Assembly: GCA_030525085.1 (NCBI GenBank)
Contig: JAUNFK010000003.1
Coordinates: 15,675-57,024 of the forward strand
Direction of reading: 5' to 3'
DNA length: 41,350 nt
Source of the DNA: a bacterium
GTDB taxonomy: Bacteria > Bacillota_I > Bacilli_A > RF39 > UBA660
The stretch's first letter is position 1, and every line of letters starts with the position of its first letter. The notes under the pieces are model-generated. The model did not search any database, had not been told where the DNA came from, and saw only the letters and a list, made by a program, of their open reading frames with translations. Both the position numbers and the translations under genes were made by a program. Positions 33,380 to 40,499 of this stretch are shown piece after piece.

Positions 33380-35092
33380 TCATAAAATGTCAAAATATTT
33401 AAGTATACTATCAGCAAGAGTTTTACCAATAAGTTTCTTATTACTCATAATCCATAAAGCATCTTCCCTATAATCATGATGCGCTACTTCAACAAGTAAA
33501 CCAAAAGGAAAATATCTATCATTAGCTTCACCTAATGCACCATTAGCATACTTAACTCCTCTGTTAGCTTTCTCATCATCCTTATTATAATAAATATTCA
33601 TTAAATCTTCCTGAATAATATTAGCTATTGAATAAGACAAACTTCCTTCCTCATCTATCCAAGTTTCAATTCCATACGTATTATGAGAACCACTCGCATT
33701 AGAATGAATTGCTATCTTAAAATCACAATTATAATATTTGGCTTCACTATTCCACAAATTAATATTACCATTTGGATTATTACGATAAACCTTTACACCA
33801 TATGCCTTTAGCTCTGCTTCAACATAATCAGCAACATCATTCATCTCTTTAGCTTCATTCGTAAATCCAACTTCTCTTACTCCCAAATTACCGTCTTGAT
33901 TAGAAGGAGATAAATAAATTCTAAGCTCTGGTTTCTCTTCTACATGTAAATCATAAGTTGTAACAATACTATCATTTTTCTTATTTGCTTTAACTACAGC
34001 TTTTAAAGTAAAATCTGTATTAACAGTAATAGGTCCATCATAAATAGCTCCACTTACGGCTGGATCACTTCCATCAGTAGTATAATAAATCTTACCATCC
34101 CCATTTGGATTATTAAGTGTAATCTTCGTGCCTTTCTTAATATACTTAGGATAATTACTAATAAATACTGGTCTAAGAGTATCTTTTTCATTCATTTGAA
34201 AATTAACTGTACTAGTCTTAGTATAATCACCATACTCTTTATACATTGCACTTATCTTAATTGTATACTTCTTACTCTTTTCAAAAAACTCTGAAGAAAT
34301 AACTGCTCTATTACTTCTTAAAGTCTTGCTTTTAATTAGCTTACTACCATTATAAATATCAAGCACTACCTTATCTGCATTCTCTGCTCCTTCATACTTA
34401 AATATAATATCATTATAATTAAGCACCTTTCCTTCCTCTGGGGCAGTTATCACAACATCACCGACTGGTGACATATTACTATATAAACTAATTTTATTAA
34501 TCTCATTTATACCATCAAATAATTTAACATCAAGTTTTTGACTAAGTCCAGAATATAAGTTAGAAGGAATTGTATACTCATTACTACTTACATTATCTTC
34601 AAATATTTTATAATCGCCATCATTTATAGTAATTTTGTAATTCTTATTAGAAACATCACCATCTATTCTCAAAGTATAATCCTCATTATTAGTCAGTACT
34701 AAATTATTTTCTTTGCTAAACGTTGGCTCTGTATAAGTAAATGTATAAGGATTACTAACTGTCATCGTGTCCCCATGCTCACCATTTGCATAAATAACTA
34801 ACTTATACTTACTATCATAACTAATATTAGGTAAATCAATCTCATTAACTAATTTAGTAGTATTCATCGTATAAAAAACACTATTATTCTCATTGTATAT
34901 AACAATATCATAATCCTTAGCTGCCCTAGCCTTCTCAAACCTAATCTTATATTTAGTACTAACATTATCTACACTAACTATACTAAAACTAGTAAGAATC
35001 TTATCACTATTTAAAATTATATAAGAAACCATAAAAGTAGTTGCAACAAATACCAAAAGCACCGCACATATACTAATAATTACTCTCTTCAC
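33380..35092 (-). CDS. N-acetylmuramoyl-L-alanine amidase (Amidase_3) with outer beta domains
   Basis: A 570-residue wall hydrolase anchored by one N-terminal membrane segment (residues 4-26). Start GTG 35092 lies 5 nt after AGGTGA. Residues ~35-300 are repeated beta-rich, Ig-like modules (FTYTEPTF- and VNFQMNEK-type strands). A chitobiase-like module follows (GKIYYTTDGSDPAVSG, about 325-375). The Amidase_3 domain occupies about 380-570: IAIHSNASGSHNTYGIETW carries the zinc His, and LLVEVAHHDY the catalytic Glu. The usual first His-x-Gly is replaced by LSPSNQDGN, a subtype known among clostridial amidases. Role: peptidoglycan cleavage, perhaps in daughter-cell separation or sporulation. Confidence 0.85.
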   Translation of the reverse strand: MKRVIISICAVLLVFVATTFMVSYIILNSDKILTSFSIVSVDNVSTKYKIRFEKARAAKDYDIVIYNENNSVFYTMNTTKLVNEIDLPNISYDSKYKLVIYANGEHGDTMTVSNPYTFTYTEPTFSKENNLVLTNNEDYTLRIDGDVSNKNYKITINDGDYKIFEDNVSSNEYTIPSNLYSGLSQKLDVKLFDGINEINKISLYSNMSPVGDVVITAPEEGKVLNYNDIIFKYEGAENADKVVLDIYNGSKLIKSKTLRSNRAVISSEFFEKSKKYTIKISAMYKEYGDYTKTSTVNFQMNEKDTLRPVFISNYPKYIKKGTKITLNNPNGDGKIYYTTDGSDPAVSGAIYDGPITVNTDFTLKAVVKANKKNDSIVTTYDLHVEEKPELRIYLSPSNQDGNLGVREVGFTNEAKEMNDVADYVEAELKAYGVKVYRNNPNGNINLWNSEAKYYNCDFKIAIHSNASGSHNTYGIETWIDEEGSLSYSIANIIQEDLMNIYYNKDDEKANRGVKYANGALGEANDRYFPFGLLVEVAHHDYREDALWIMSNKKLIGKTLADSILKYFDIL

Positions 35093-35128
35093 TACTATCA
35101 CCTAGTTTAATTATAAACTAAAAAAGCA

Positions 35129-35149
35129 ATAAAAAAAAGCCCGAAGGCT
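35129..35149 (-). terminator. Terminator with a UUCG tetraloop after the wall-type surface gene
   Basis: AGCC pairs with GGCT (35138-35141 with 35146-35149) around TTCG, with eight U following leftwards. It overlaps the stop codon at 35148. Confidence 0.85.
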
Positions 35150-35960
35150 ATAGTTTACTAAATACATCTTTCTTACGTAATACTAAATATCCTAAAACAC
35201 TAGCTCCCATTACAATACCAAGAGGTAAATAATAATCTTCAACACCAGTATCAACTTGAGGTGCTTTAGTAGTTGTTGGTTTTGGTTTAGAATTGTTACA
35301 TAAAATATACTCTTTCTTAACAACTACAACAGGTCTAACCGCACATTTAGGATTATTACTAACACCACCAATTTCTTTACCTTCTAAAGTTGCATAAATG
35401 CCACTAGAAGTATCAGTAGATGCTGTAACACAATATACTTTAGGATTTTCAGTAGTAGAATCTTCAGTAGCTGATTGAGTCCAGTAATTGTAATCTTCTG
35501 GTAATAAAGCCGGACTACTAATATGAGGTGCTAACCAAGAAAAATTTTGACCAATCTGTTTATCAATACCAAGTTCCTTTAAATCTTCTACAGTAAGAAG
35601 TCTTACAGATTCAACTCTCCAAGTCCTAGTCCCCTCAATTAAAGAATTATAAATATAAGCCTTTTCTAAAATAGTTGTAGGTTCATGTTCACCAGGCGTA
35701 ACTTCATCATAAATAGTTGGACTTACTGGAGCTCCATCACTTCTCTTCTCATCAGCAGTACCATCAAAAATCAACGTAACTGTCTCTTCACCAGCTGCAC
35801 TTGGTTTTAAAACATGAAATGCTCTACCACCAGTCTGCTCAGTATCGCCTTCTTTTAAAGCTACAATAACCTCATTACCAACATCAAATGTTTCACTAAC
35901 TGCCATTGCATTAACGCTAAAAGGAACAACAAGTAATAAACCTAATAAAAACTTTTTCAT
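35148..35960 (-). CDS. Secreted surface protein with a variant wall-sorting-like C-terminus
   Basis: A 270-residue protein with a clear signal peptide (MKKFLLGLLLVVPFSVNAMA, cut after VNAMA). The central part has TRTWRVESVRLLTVEDL, YNYWTQSATEDS, VYCVTAS and CAVRPVVVV, the YW-x-x-S ... VRP pattern also seen in the large surface protein at 9.6 kb (DUF6273-like). The C-terminus has a Thr/Pro linker (KPKPTTTKAPQ), then VDTGVEDYY, a hydrophobic span (LPLGIVMGASVLGYLVL) and a basic tail (RKKDVFSKL). That is the layout of a sortase signal, but with QVDTG in place of LPxTG. It may be sortase-linked by a variant enzyme or stay as a membrane protein. Ligand unknown. Confidence 0.72.
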   Translation of the reverse strand: MKKFLLGLLLVVPFSVNAMAVSETFDVGNEVIVALKEGDTEQTGGRAFHVLKPSAAGEETVTLIFDGTADEKRSDGAPVSPTIYDEVTPGEHEPTTILEKAYIYNSLIEGTRTWRVESVRLLTVEDLKELGIDKQIGQNFSWLAPHISSPALLPEDYNYWTQSATEDSTTENPKVYCVTASTDTSSGIYATLEGKEIGGVSNNPKCAVRPVVVVKKEYILCNNSKPKPTTTKAPQVDTGVEDYYLPLGIVMGASVLGYLVLRKKDVFSKL

Positions 35961-36092
35961 AAATCATACTCCCTTTTTTATTTTGCCTTCTATCATAATA
36001 AATATAACACACAATTGAATTTTGAGCAATATATTTTTAATTTACTTATTTTCTATTTCGTGTTATATTTTAATAAGATAGGAATGATCTAA

Positions 36093-36749
36093 ATGAGTAA
36101 AAAATCACTAACGTATATACTAATGCTTGCTATTGCATTTATTATAAGTTTAATTATAAGTGAAAAGTTAGTTTACATAGCACCTCATCTAATAATAAGT
36201 GCATCACTTATAGTTTATTCACTAACATTTTTATTAACAGCTAAATTAAATGAAGAAATAGAAATTAAGGACACAAAAACAATTTTAAAAAAAATAGTAA
36301 TTAGCACCATTATTTTTTATTTATTAATGATGATAATTAACACAATCCATGGAATAACAGATACTAAAGAAATAACAAACGCTTTAAGAGAAATATTTAC
36401 TCCAAATAAATTAACAATATATAAATTAAATATATATTATCCAAATCTAATCAATTTAATATCATCACTATTTATTTTCTATTTATCACATAATATATTT
36501 AGTATAACTAATGAAATAACCAAAGACTATACAAGTAAAACAATATCATTTATTATATCTATTCTTATATCTTTCATCATAGACCAAATGATATATATAT
36601 CACTAATTGATTTTCTTCCATTATATAAAAGTACAATAACATTAACAAATTACATTGAAAACTTAACCGCATCATTTATAATTGTAATTCTATCATCAAT
36701 TATAATGACTATCATTTATTTAATAACACAAAAAAGAAGCAAAAATTAA
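36093..36749 (+). CDS. Multi-span membrane protein, VUT/YhhQ-like (putative)
   Basis: A 218-residue protein with six hydrophobic segments. The second-helix region SASLIVYSLTFLLTAKLNEE resembles the YPLTFLLTDIINE signature of VUT-family (YhhQ/DUF165) transporters of queuosine precursors. SKTISFIISILISFIIDQMIYI resembles their later St...Q.iDt.iF region. The usual Asp after LLT is Ala-Lys here and several conserved positions differ, so the substrate is uncertain. Composition is extremely Ile-rich. Weak ribosome-binding site (AGGAATG, 9 nt before the ATG). Convergent with pnp. Confidence 0.6.
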   Translation: MSKKSLTYILMLAIAFIISLIISEKLVYIAPHLIISASLIVYSLTFLLTAKLNEEIEIKDTKTILKKIVISTIIFYLLMMIINTIHGITDTKEITNALREIFTPNKLTIYKLNIYYPNLINLISSLFIFYLSHNIFSITNEITKDYTSKTISFIISILISFIIDQMIYISLIDFLPLYKSTITLTNYIENLTASFIIVILSSIIMTIIYLITQKRSKN

Positions 36750-36760
36750 TGCTTCTTTTT
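36731..36760. terminator. Bidirectional terminator between the VUT-like gene and pnp
   Basis: An 11-bp A/T-flanked stem (AAAAAGAAGCA at 36731-36741 with its complement at 36750-36760, 8-nt loop). Confidence 0.85.
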
Positions 36761-38910
36761 TATTTAATCTTCTTTTCTTTTTTAGATTCATCTTTAGGTA
36801 AAGCTTCTTTTCTAGATAAGTTAAGTCTTCCACGATTATCATAACCTAATGCTTTAACTACAATCTCATCGCCAACTTTAACGACATCTTTAGGATGATT
36901 TACTCTTTCATGAGCAAGTTGTGAAACATGTACTAAACCTTCACATCCATCCCATAATGATACAAAGCATCCAAAGTCTTCAACCTTAACTACTTTACCA
37001 GTATAGATTTCTCCCTCTTCAACTTCTCTAGTAATATTTTTAATTCTTTCGGCAGTTCTCTTAATAACATCCTTATCAGTATGATAAATAATTACTCTAC
37101 CATCATCTTCTAAATCTACCTTAACTGCATCTTTATCACTAACAGTCTTAACACCTTCTGGAGAGCACTCTAAAATAATCTTAGTAATCATCTCTCCACC
37201 ACGGCCAATAACATCTTTAATCTTTTCTGGATTAATATTAAACGTTTCAATCTTTGGTGCATACTGACTTAATTCTTCTCTAGGTCTAGCAATAACGCCT
37301 TCCATAACATCTAATATTTCCATACGAGCCTTTTTAGCTTGAGCTAAAGCTTCTTTTAATATTGCTTTAGTAACTCCTTTAATTTTAATATCCATTTGTA
37401 ATGCTGTAATACCACTTCTAGTACCAGCTACTTTAAAGTCCATATCTCCCATATGATCTTCAATCCCCTGAATATCAGTTAAAATAGTATATTTCTTACC
37501 CTTAGTAATAAGTCCCATTGCAATACCAGCTACTGGTGCTTTAATTGGAACACCAGCCGCCATTAAACTTAAACATCCAGCACAAATACTAGCTTGGCTA
37601 GATGAACCGTTACTTTCTAAAATCTCGGATACAACTCTAATTGTATATGGGAACTCTTCCTCTGAAGGAATAACTTGAAGTAATGCTCTTTCGCCTAACG
37701 CACCATGACCAATTTCTCTTCTTCCTGGAGAACCATATCTACCAGTTTCACCAACACTAAAGTTTGGAAAATTATAATGTAACATAAATCTCTTAGAATC
37801 TTCTAATCCAAGACCATCTAAAATTTGATGTTCTCCAATAGCTCCTAATGTAGTAGTAGCAAGTGCTTGAGTTTGTCCTCTAGTAAATACTGCAGAACCA
37901 TGAGTTCTTGGAAGCAAATCAATATAAGCTGATAATGGTCTAATCTCATCTAATGCTCTTCCATCTGGTCTAACATGTTTATTAGTAATTAAATCACGTA
38001 CAACTTCTCCTTCGATAGCATCAACAACCTTTTTAGCTATTTTCTCAATACCTTCATCTTCCGGATACTTCTCAACAAAATGAGCTACAGTATCTTCTTT
38101 AACTTCATCAATCTTAGCATAAGAAGCAAGCTTATCTTTAATTTGAACAGCAGCAAGCATATCATCTTCTGCATATTCTTTAATTTCTTTTTCTAAATCT
38201 TCTGGAATACTAGCAAGCTCTACTTTCTTCTTTTCTTTACCAACTACTTCAATAATACTTTCTTGGAATTCACATAATTCTTTGATATGTTTTTGTCCAA
38301 ACATTAAAGCATCAAGCATATCACTTTCACTAGCCTCATGAGCTCCAGCTTCAATCATACAAATATCATTCTTAGTACCAGCAACAGTTACTGTAAGTGA
38401 GCAAGCATCTAACTCTTCGCCAGTTGGATTAATAACAAATTTCTTACCAATCTTACCAACAATAACACCAGCTACAGGTCCATCAAATGGAATATCAGAT
38501 ACCCCTAATGCTAAACTTGAAGCAAATAAAGCAGTAATTTCTGGTGAATTATTTGGATCAACAGATAAAATCGTATTAATTACTTGTACTTCATTTCTAA
38601 AATTTTCATCAAACATTGGTCTAATTGGTCTATCAATTAATCTAGCAGCTAGTGTAGCAGAATCACTAGGTCTACCTTCTCTTTTAATAAAACCGCCTGG
38701 AATCTTACCTACAGAATATAATTTTTCATTATAAACTACAGTAAGCGGGAAAAAATCTCCAGTTCCAACATTATCACTCATAACACTAGCTGATAATACA
38801 ACAGTATCTCCATATCTAACTAAAACAGCCCCATTAGCTTGCTTAGCTAGTTCTCCTACTTCAACTACAATTTTTCTTCCTAAAAAATCAAAACTAAATT
38901 CTTTTTTCAC
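36760..38910 (-). CDS. pnp: Polyribonucleotide nucleotidyltransferase (PNPase)
   Basis: A 716-residue phosphorolytic 3'-5' exoribonuclease. Two RNase PH domains flank a helical domain: the first holds FIKREGRPSDSATLAARLIDRP, the second NFSVGETGRYGSPGRREIGH. A KH domain (PEKIKDVIGRGGEMITKI) and an S1 domain (VVKVEDFGCFVSLWDGCEGL) close it. GTG 38910 is favoured as start because GAGAGG lies 9 nt upstream; ATGs at 38919 and 38916 are too close to that site. It follows rpsO as in most bacteria. Confidence 0.95.
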   Translation of the reverse strand: MKKEFSFDFLGRKIVVEVGELAKQANGAVLVRYGDTVVLSASVMSDNVGTGDFFPLTVVYNEKLYSVGKIPGGFIKREGRPSDSATLAARLIDRPIRPMFDENFRNEVQVINTILSVDPNNSPEITALFASSLALGVSDIPFDGPVAGVIVGKIGKKFVINPTGEELDACSLTVTVAGTKNDICMIEAGAHEASESDMLDALMFGQKHIKELCEFQESIIEVVGKEKKKVELASIPEDLEKEIKEYAEDDMLAAVQIKDKLASYAKIDEVKEDTVAHFVEKYPEDEGIEKIAKKVVDAIEGEVVRDLITNKHVRPDGRALDEIRPLSAYIDLLPRTHGSAVFTRGQTQALATTTLGAIGEHQILDGLGLEDSKRFMLHYNFPNFSVGETGRYGSPGRREIGHGALGERALLQVIPSEEEFPYTIRVVSEILESNGSSSQASICAGCLSLMAAGVPIKAPVAGIAMGLITKGKKYTILTDIQGIEDHMGDMDFKVAGTRSGITALQMDIKIKGVTKAILKEALAQAKKARMEILDVMEGVIARPREELSQYAPKIETFNINPEKIKDVIGRGGEMITKIILECSPEGVKTVSDKDAVKVDLEDDGRVIIYHTDKDVIKRTAERIKNITREVEEGEIYTGKVVKVEDFGCFVSLWDGCEGLVHVSQLAHERVNHPKDVVKVGDEIVVKALGYDNRGRLNLSRKEALPKDESKKEKKIK

Positions 38911-38933
38911 TAACATCATCCTCTCAAATAAAT

Positions 38934-38960
38934 AAAAAAAGACACTAAAAATAAAGTGCC
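38934..38960 (-). terminator. Terminator/attenuator between rpsO and pnp
   Basis: GGCACT pairs with AGTGTC (38955-38960 with 38941-38946, one G-U) and seven U follow leftwards. pnp has no clear promoter of its own, so partial read-through from rpsO is likely. Confidence 0.65.
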
Positions 38961-39230
38961 CTATTTTCTTAAATTTAATTTCTTAATTACTTCACGATAA
39001 CTAACAACATTAGTTCTCTTTAAGTAATCTAATAAGCTACGTCTTTTACCAACCTTCATTAAAAGACCTCTTTTAGAATGATAATCATGCTTATTTTCTT
39101 TTAAATGTTCAGTTAGATTGTTAATTTCATCTGTAAGAATAGCAATTTGAACTTCTGTACTACCAGTATTCTTAACATCCTTACCGAATTCTTTAACTAA
39201 CTCAGCTTTTCTCTCTTTAGATACAGCCAT
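38961..39230 (-). CDS. rpsO: Ribosomal protein S15
   Basis: An 89-residue small-subunit protein that binds the central domain of 16S rRNA. The sequence follows the family throughout: [43 protein letters not shown]-type segment ([19 protein letters not shown]) and the terminal [17 protein letters not shown] precedes ATG 39230. First gene of rpsO-pnp. Confidence 0.97.
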   Translation of the reverse strand: MAVSKERKAELVKEFGKDVKNTGSTEVQIAILTDEINNLTEHLKENKHDYHSKRGLLMKVGKRRSLLDYLKRTNVVSYREVIKKLNLRK

Positions 39231-39314
39231 CTTTCATCTTCCTTTCTAATAAATCGGTTATACCCTAGTTATAATCTGGAAGAAAATTAAAACTAAGATA
39301 AAACTTCCTTAAAC

Positions 39315-39343
39315 ATTATATTATATATTTGCCTTAAAATCAA
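39315..39343 (-). promoter_or_regulatory. rpsO promoter
   Basis: Reading leftwards, TTGATT, a 17-nt spacer and TATAAT, giving a leader of about 75 nt. Confidence 0.65.
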
Positions 39344-39356
39344 CAAATTTTCACAC

Positions 39357-39380
39357 AAAAGAGAGTAAAAACCTACTCTC
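39357..39380 (-). terminator. Hairpin with short U-run upstream of rpsO
   Basis: GAGAGTA (39361-39367) pairs with TACTCTC (39374-39380), followed leftwards by UUUUGU. It probably ends transcripts from the YhcG array. The rest of 39381-39519 shows no gene: only AT-rich sequence and two small inverted repeats (ACACT/AGTGT near 39391-39404, CAGATATTATCTG near 39499). Confidence 0.5.
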
Positions 39381-39519
39381 CATCTATCTAAACACTCTAA
39401 AGTGTACAATATATTATATTAAATAAAGTTAATATAAGAATAATTAATTAGCCCATATATAGTTTTTCAATCAGCTTTCTTATAAACAACACTTATTCAG
39501 ATATTATCTGTATTTTTAT

Positions 39520-39576
39520 TTAATAAACACTAATTAGTAATTTGGTCGCCACTGGCGACCATTTTATATTTGAAAA
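39520..39576 (-). pseudogene. YhcG/DUF1016 relic E
   Basis: The reverse strand reads FSNIKWSPVATKLLISVY and then stops. It corresponds to FSNEKVSTLLSQLSWSHY of the intact gene. No start, and no other part of the gene survives. It contains the perfect palindrome 39543-39561. Confidence 0.65.
39543..39561. repeat. 19-nt perfect inverted repeat (copy E)
   Basis: TGGTCGCCACTGGCGACCA: 9-nt arms around one centre base, 9/9 match. Confidence 0.9.
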
Positions 39577-39620
39577 GACTTCATAAAATTATCTAACTTT
39601 TTTGTTCTAATCATTAATAT

Positions 39621-39653
39621 TTAACTCAATTTTGACACCAATGGTGTCAATTT
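39621..39653 (-). pseudogene. YhcG/DUF1016 relic D
   Basis: The reverse strand reads KLTPLVSKLS and then stops, equivalent to KVSTLLSQLS of the intact gene. Only this segment remains. Confidence 0.6.
39632..39650. repeat. 19-nt perfect inverted repeat (copy D)
   Basis: TTGACACCAATGGTGTCAA: 9/9 arm match. Confidence 0.9.
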
Positions 39654-39654
39654 T

Positions 39655-40139
39655 TTAATTGTCAGTTAATTCATTATCTTCTTTTTCACCTAATTCCTCT
39701 AGAAAATTAGAAATATCTTCTAATATCAGTTTTTGTAGTATCCTTTCTGATATTATTTCATTGTCCAGCTTATTTTTCTTTTAGAAAGATTTTTTTGATA
39801 ACTTGATTAATATAATAATCTATTTCATTAGCATTATTTAAAGGAAAAAGAAGTCTGAAATGCAACATTGTTAATTGTGCACCCAGTGGGTGCACTTTTG
39901 CAAATAAATATAGTTTTCTAATATCAAATAAGTACATTACACTAAATTTTTTCTAATTTCATATGTTAGTTTTTTAAATTATTCTTTGATTATTCCTTCT
40001 CCGTAATCATTGCACACTTCCAATAAAAGCTTACCTACATTATAATATTTTTGTATTTCATATCTGTTTTTGTTATATCTTTAACTTTATTGTTTGACTC
40101 GCTATCAACAGTTCTTTTTTTCTCATCATAATAATTCAT
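39655..40139 (-). pseudogene. YhcG/DUF1016 relic C, longest broken copy
   Basis: Starts at ATG 40139 (MNYYDEKKRTV), then SNNKVKDITK, followed after a frame change by VGKLLLEVCNDYGEGIIKE, a stop, FKKLTYEIRK, then YLFDIRKLYLFAKVHPLGAQ, LTMLHFRLLFPL, NNANEIDYYINQVIKK. About 100 codons are then missing and it resumes at NEIISERILQKLILEDIS, NFLEELG. The nuclease core beyond EELG is gone. Two or more frameshifts, internal stops and one internal deletion. It belongs to a different subtype from the intact neighbour (EVCNDYGEGIIKE against EAGGKYGDNIIDR), so it is not simply a recent duplicate. Confidence 0.75.
39877..39895. repeat. 19-nt perfect inverted repeat (copy C)
   Basis: GTGCACCCAGTGGGTGCAC: 9/9 arm match. 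Confidence 0.9.
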
Positions 40140-40140
40140 A

Positions 40141-40220
40141 GAATTAATTTCTAGATTTGATAATAATCTTAAATGACCCCATGTTAACTTTCCCGACAAC
40201 GTCAGGACTTTTTCAATATT
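40141..40220 (-). pseudogene. YhcG/DUF1016 relic B
   Basis: The reverse strand reads NIEKVLTLSGKLTWGHLRLL, then SNLEI, equivalent to NEKVSTLLSQLSWSHYLLLI of the intact gene. It follows relic A directly, so the same gene segment occurs twice in a row in two versions. Confidence 0.65.
40190..40208. repeat. 19-nt imperfect inverted repeat (copy B)
   Basis: TTCCCGACAACGTCAGGAC, at the same gene position as the other copies; 6/9 arm matches. Confidence 0.6.
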
Positions 40221-40490
40221 AATTGTGTCGCAAGCTGTGACACTTTTTCATCACTAAACATACTATAGAATTGTTTCATCCTAAATAATGTTCTTCTATT
40301 ATATTTTTTTGCCTGCTTCTATAATTAATTTTTTAGAATATCTATCTATAATATTATCACCATATTTGCTACCTGCTTCATTAAGCAGTTTTCCTATTTC
40401 AAAGAATGTAATAACTTTATGTTTTTCTTTTGAATAATCTTTTACCCTTGAATATACTTCATCATCAATTAACTTATTTTTTAACGTCAT
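40221..40490 (-). pseudogene. YhcG/DUF1016 relic A, frameshifted at a poly-A tract
   Basis: It begins at ATG 40490, nine bases after the intact gene's stop. The first ~62 residues (DEVYSRVKDYSKEKHKVITF, FEIGKLLNEAG, SKYGDNIIDRYSKK) match the intact copy closely. At GGCAAAAAAA the copy has seven A where the intact gene has six, so the frame shifts into stops. In the next frame NRRTLFRMKQFYSMFSDEKV, SQLATQLI follows before the homology ends at relic B. A recent tandem copy, now dead. Confidence 0.8.
40225..40243. repeat. 19-nt imperfect inverted repeat (copy A)
   Basis: GTGTCGCAAGCTGTGACAC; 7/9 arm matches, same gene position. Confidence 0.7.
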
Positions 40491-40499
40491 CTTTTCATA

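Noticed and set aside
39543-40243. A CRISPR array or transcription terminators made by the 19-nt palindromes.
   Set aside because: Spacing is irregular (35 to 889 nt), the palindromes are different sequences, no cas gene is present, and none is followed by a U-run in either direction.
39231-40298. An insertion sequence or its terminal repeats in the long gap before the YhcG genes.
   Set aside because: No transposase-like frame and no matching inverted ends; translated fragments match the neighbouring YhcG gene instead.
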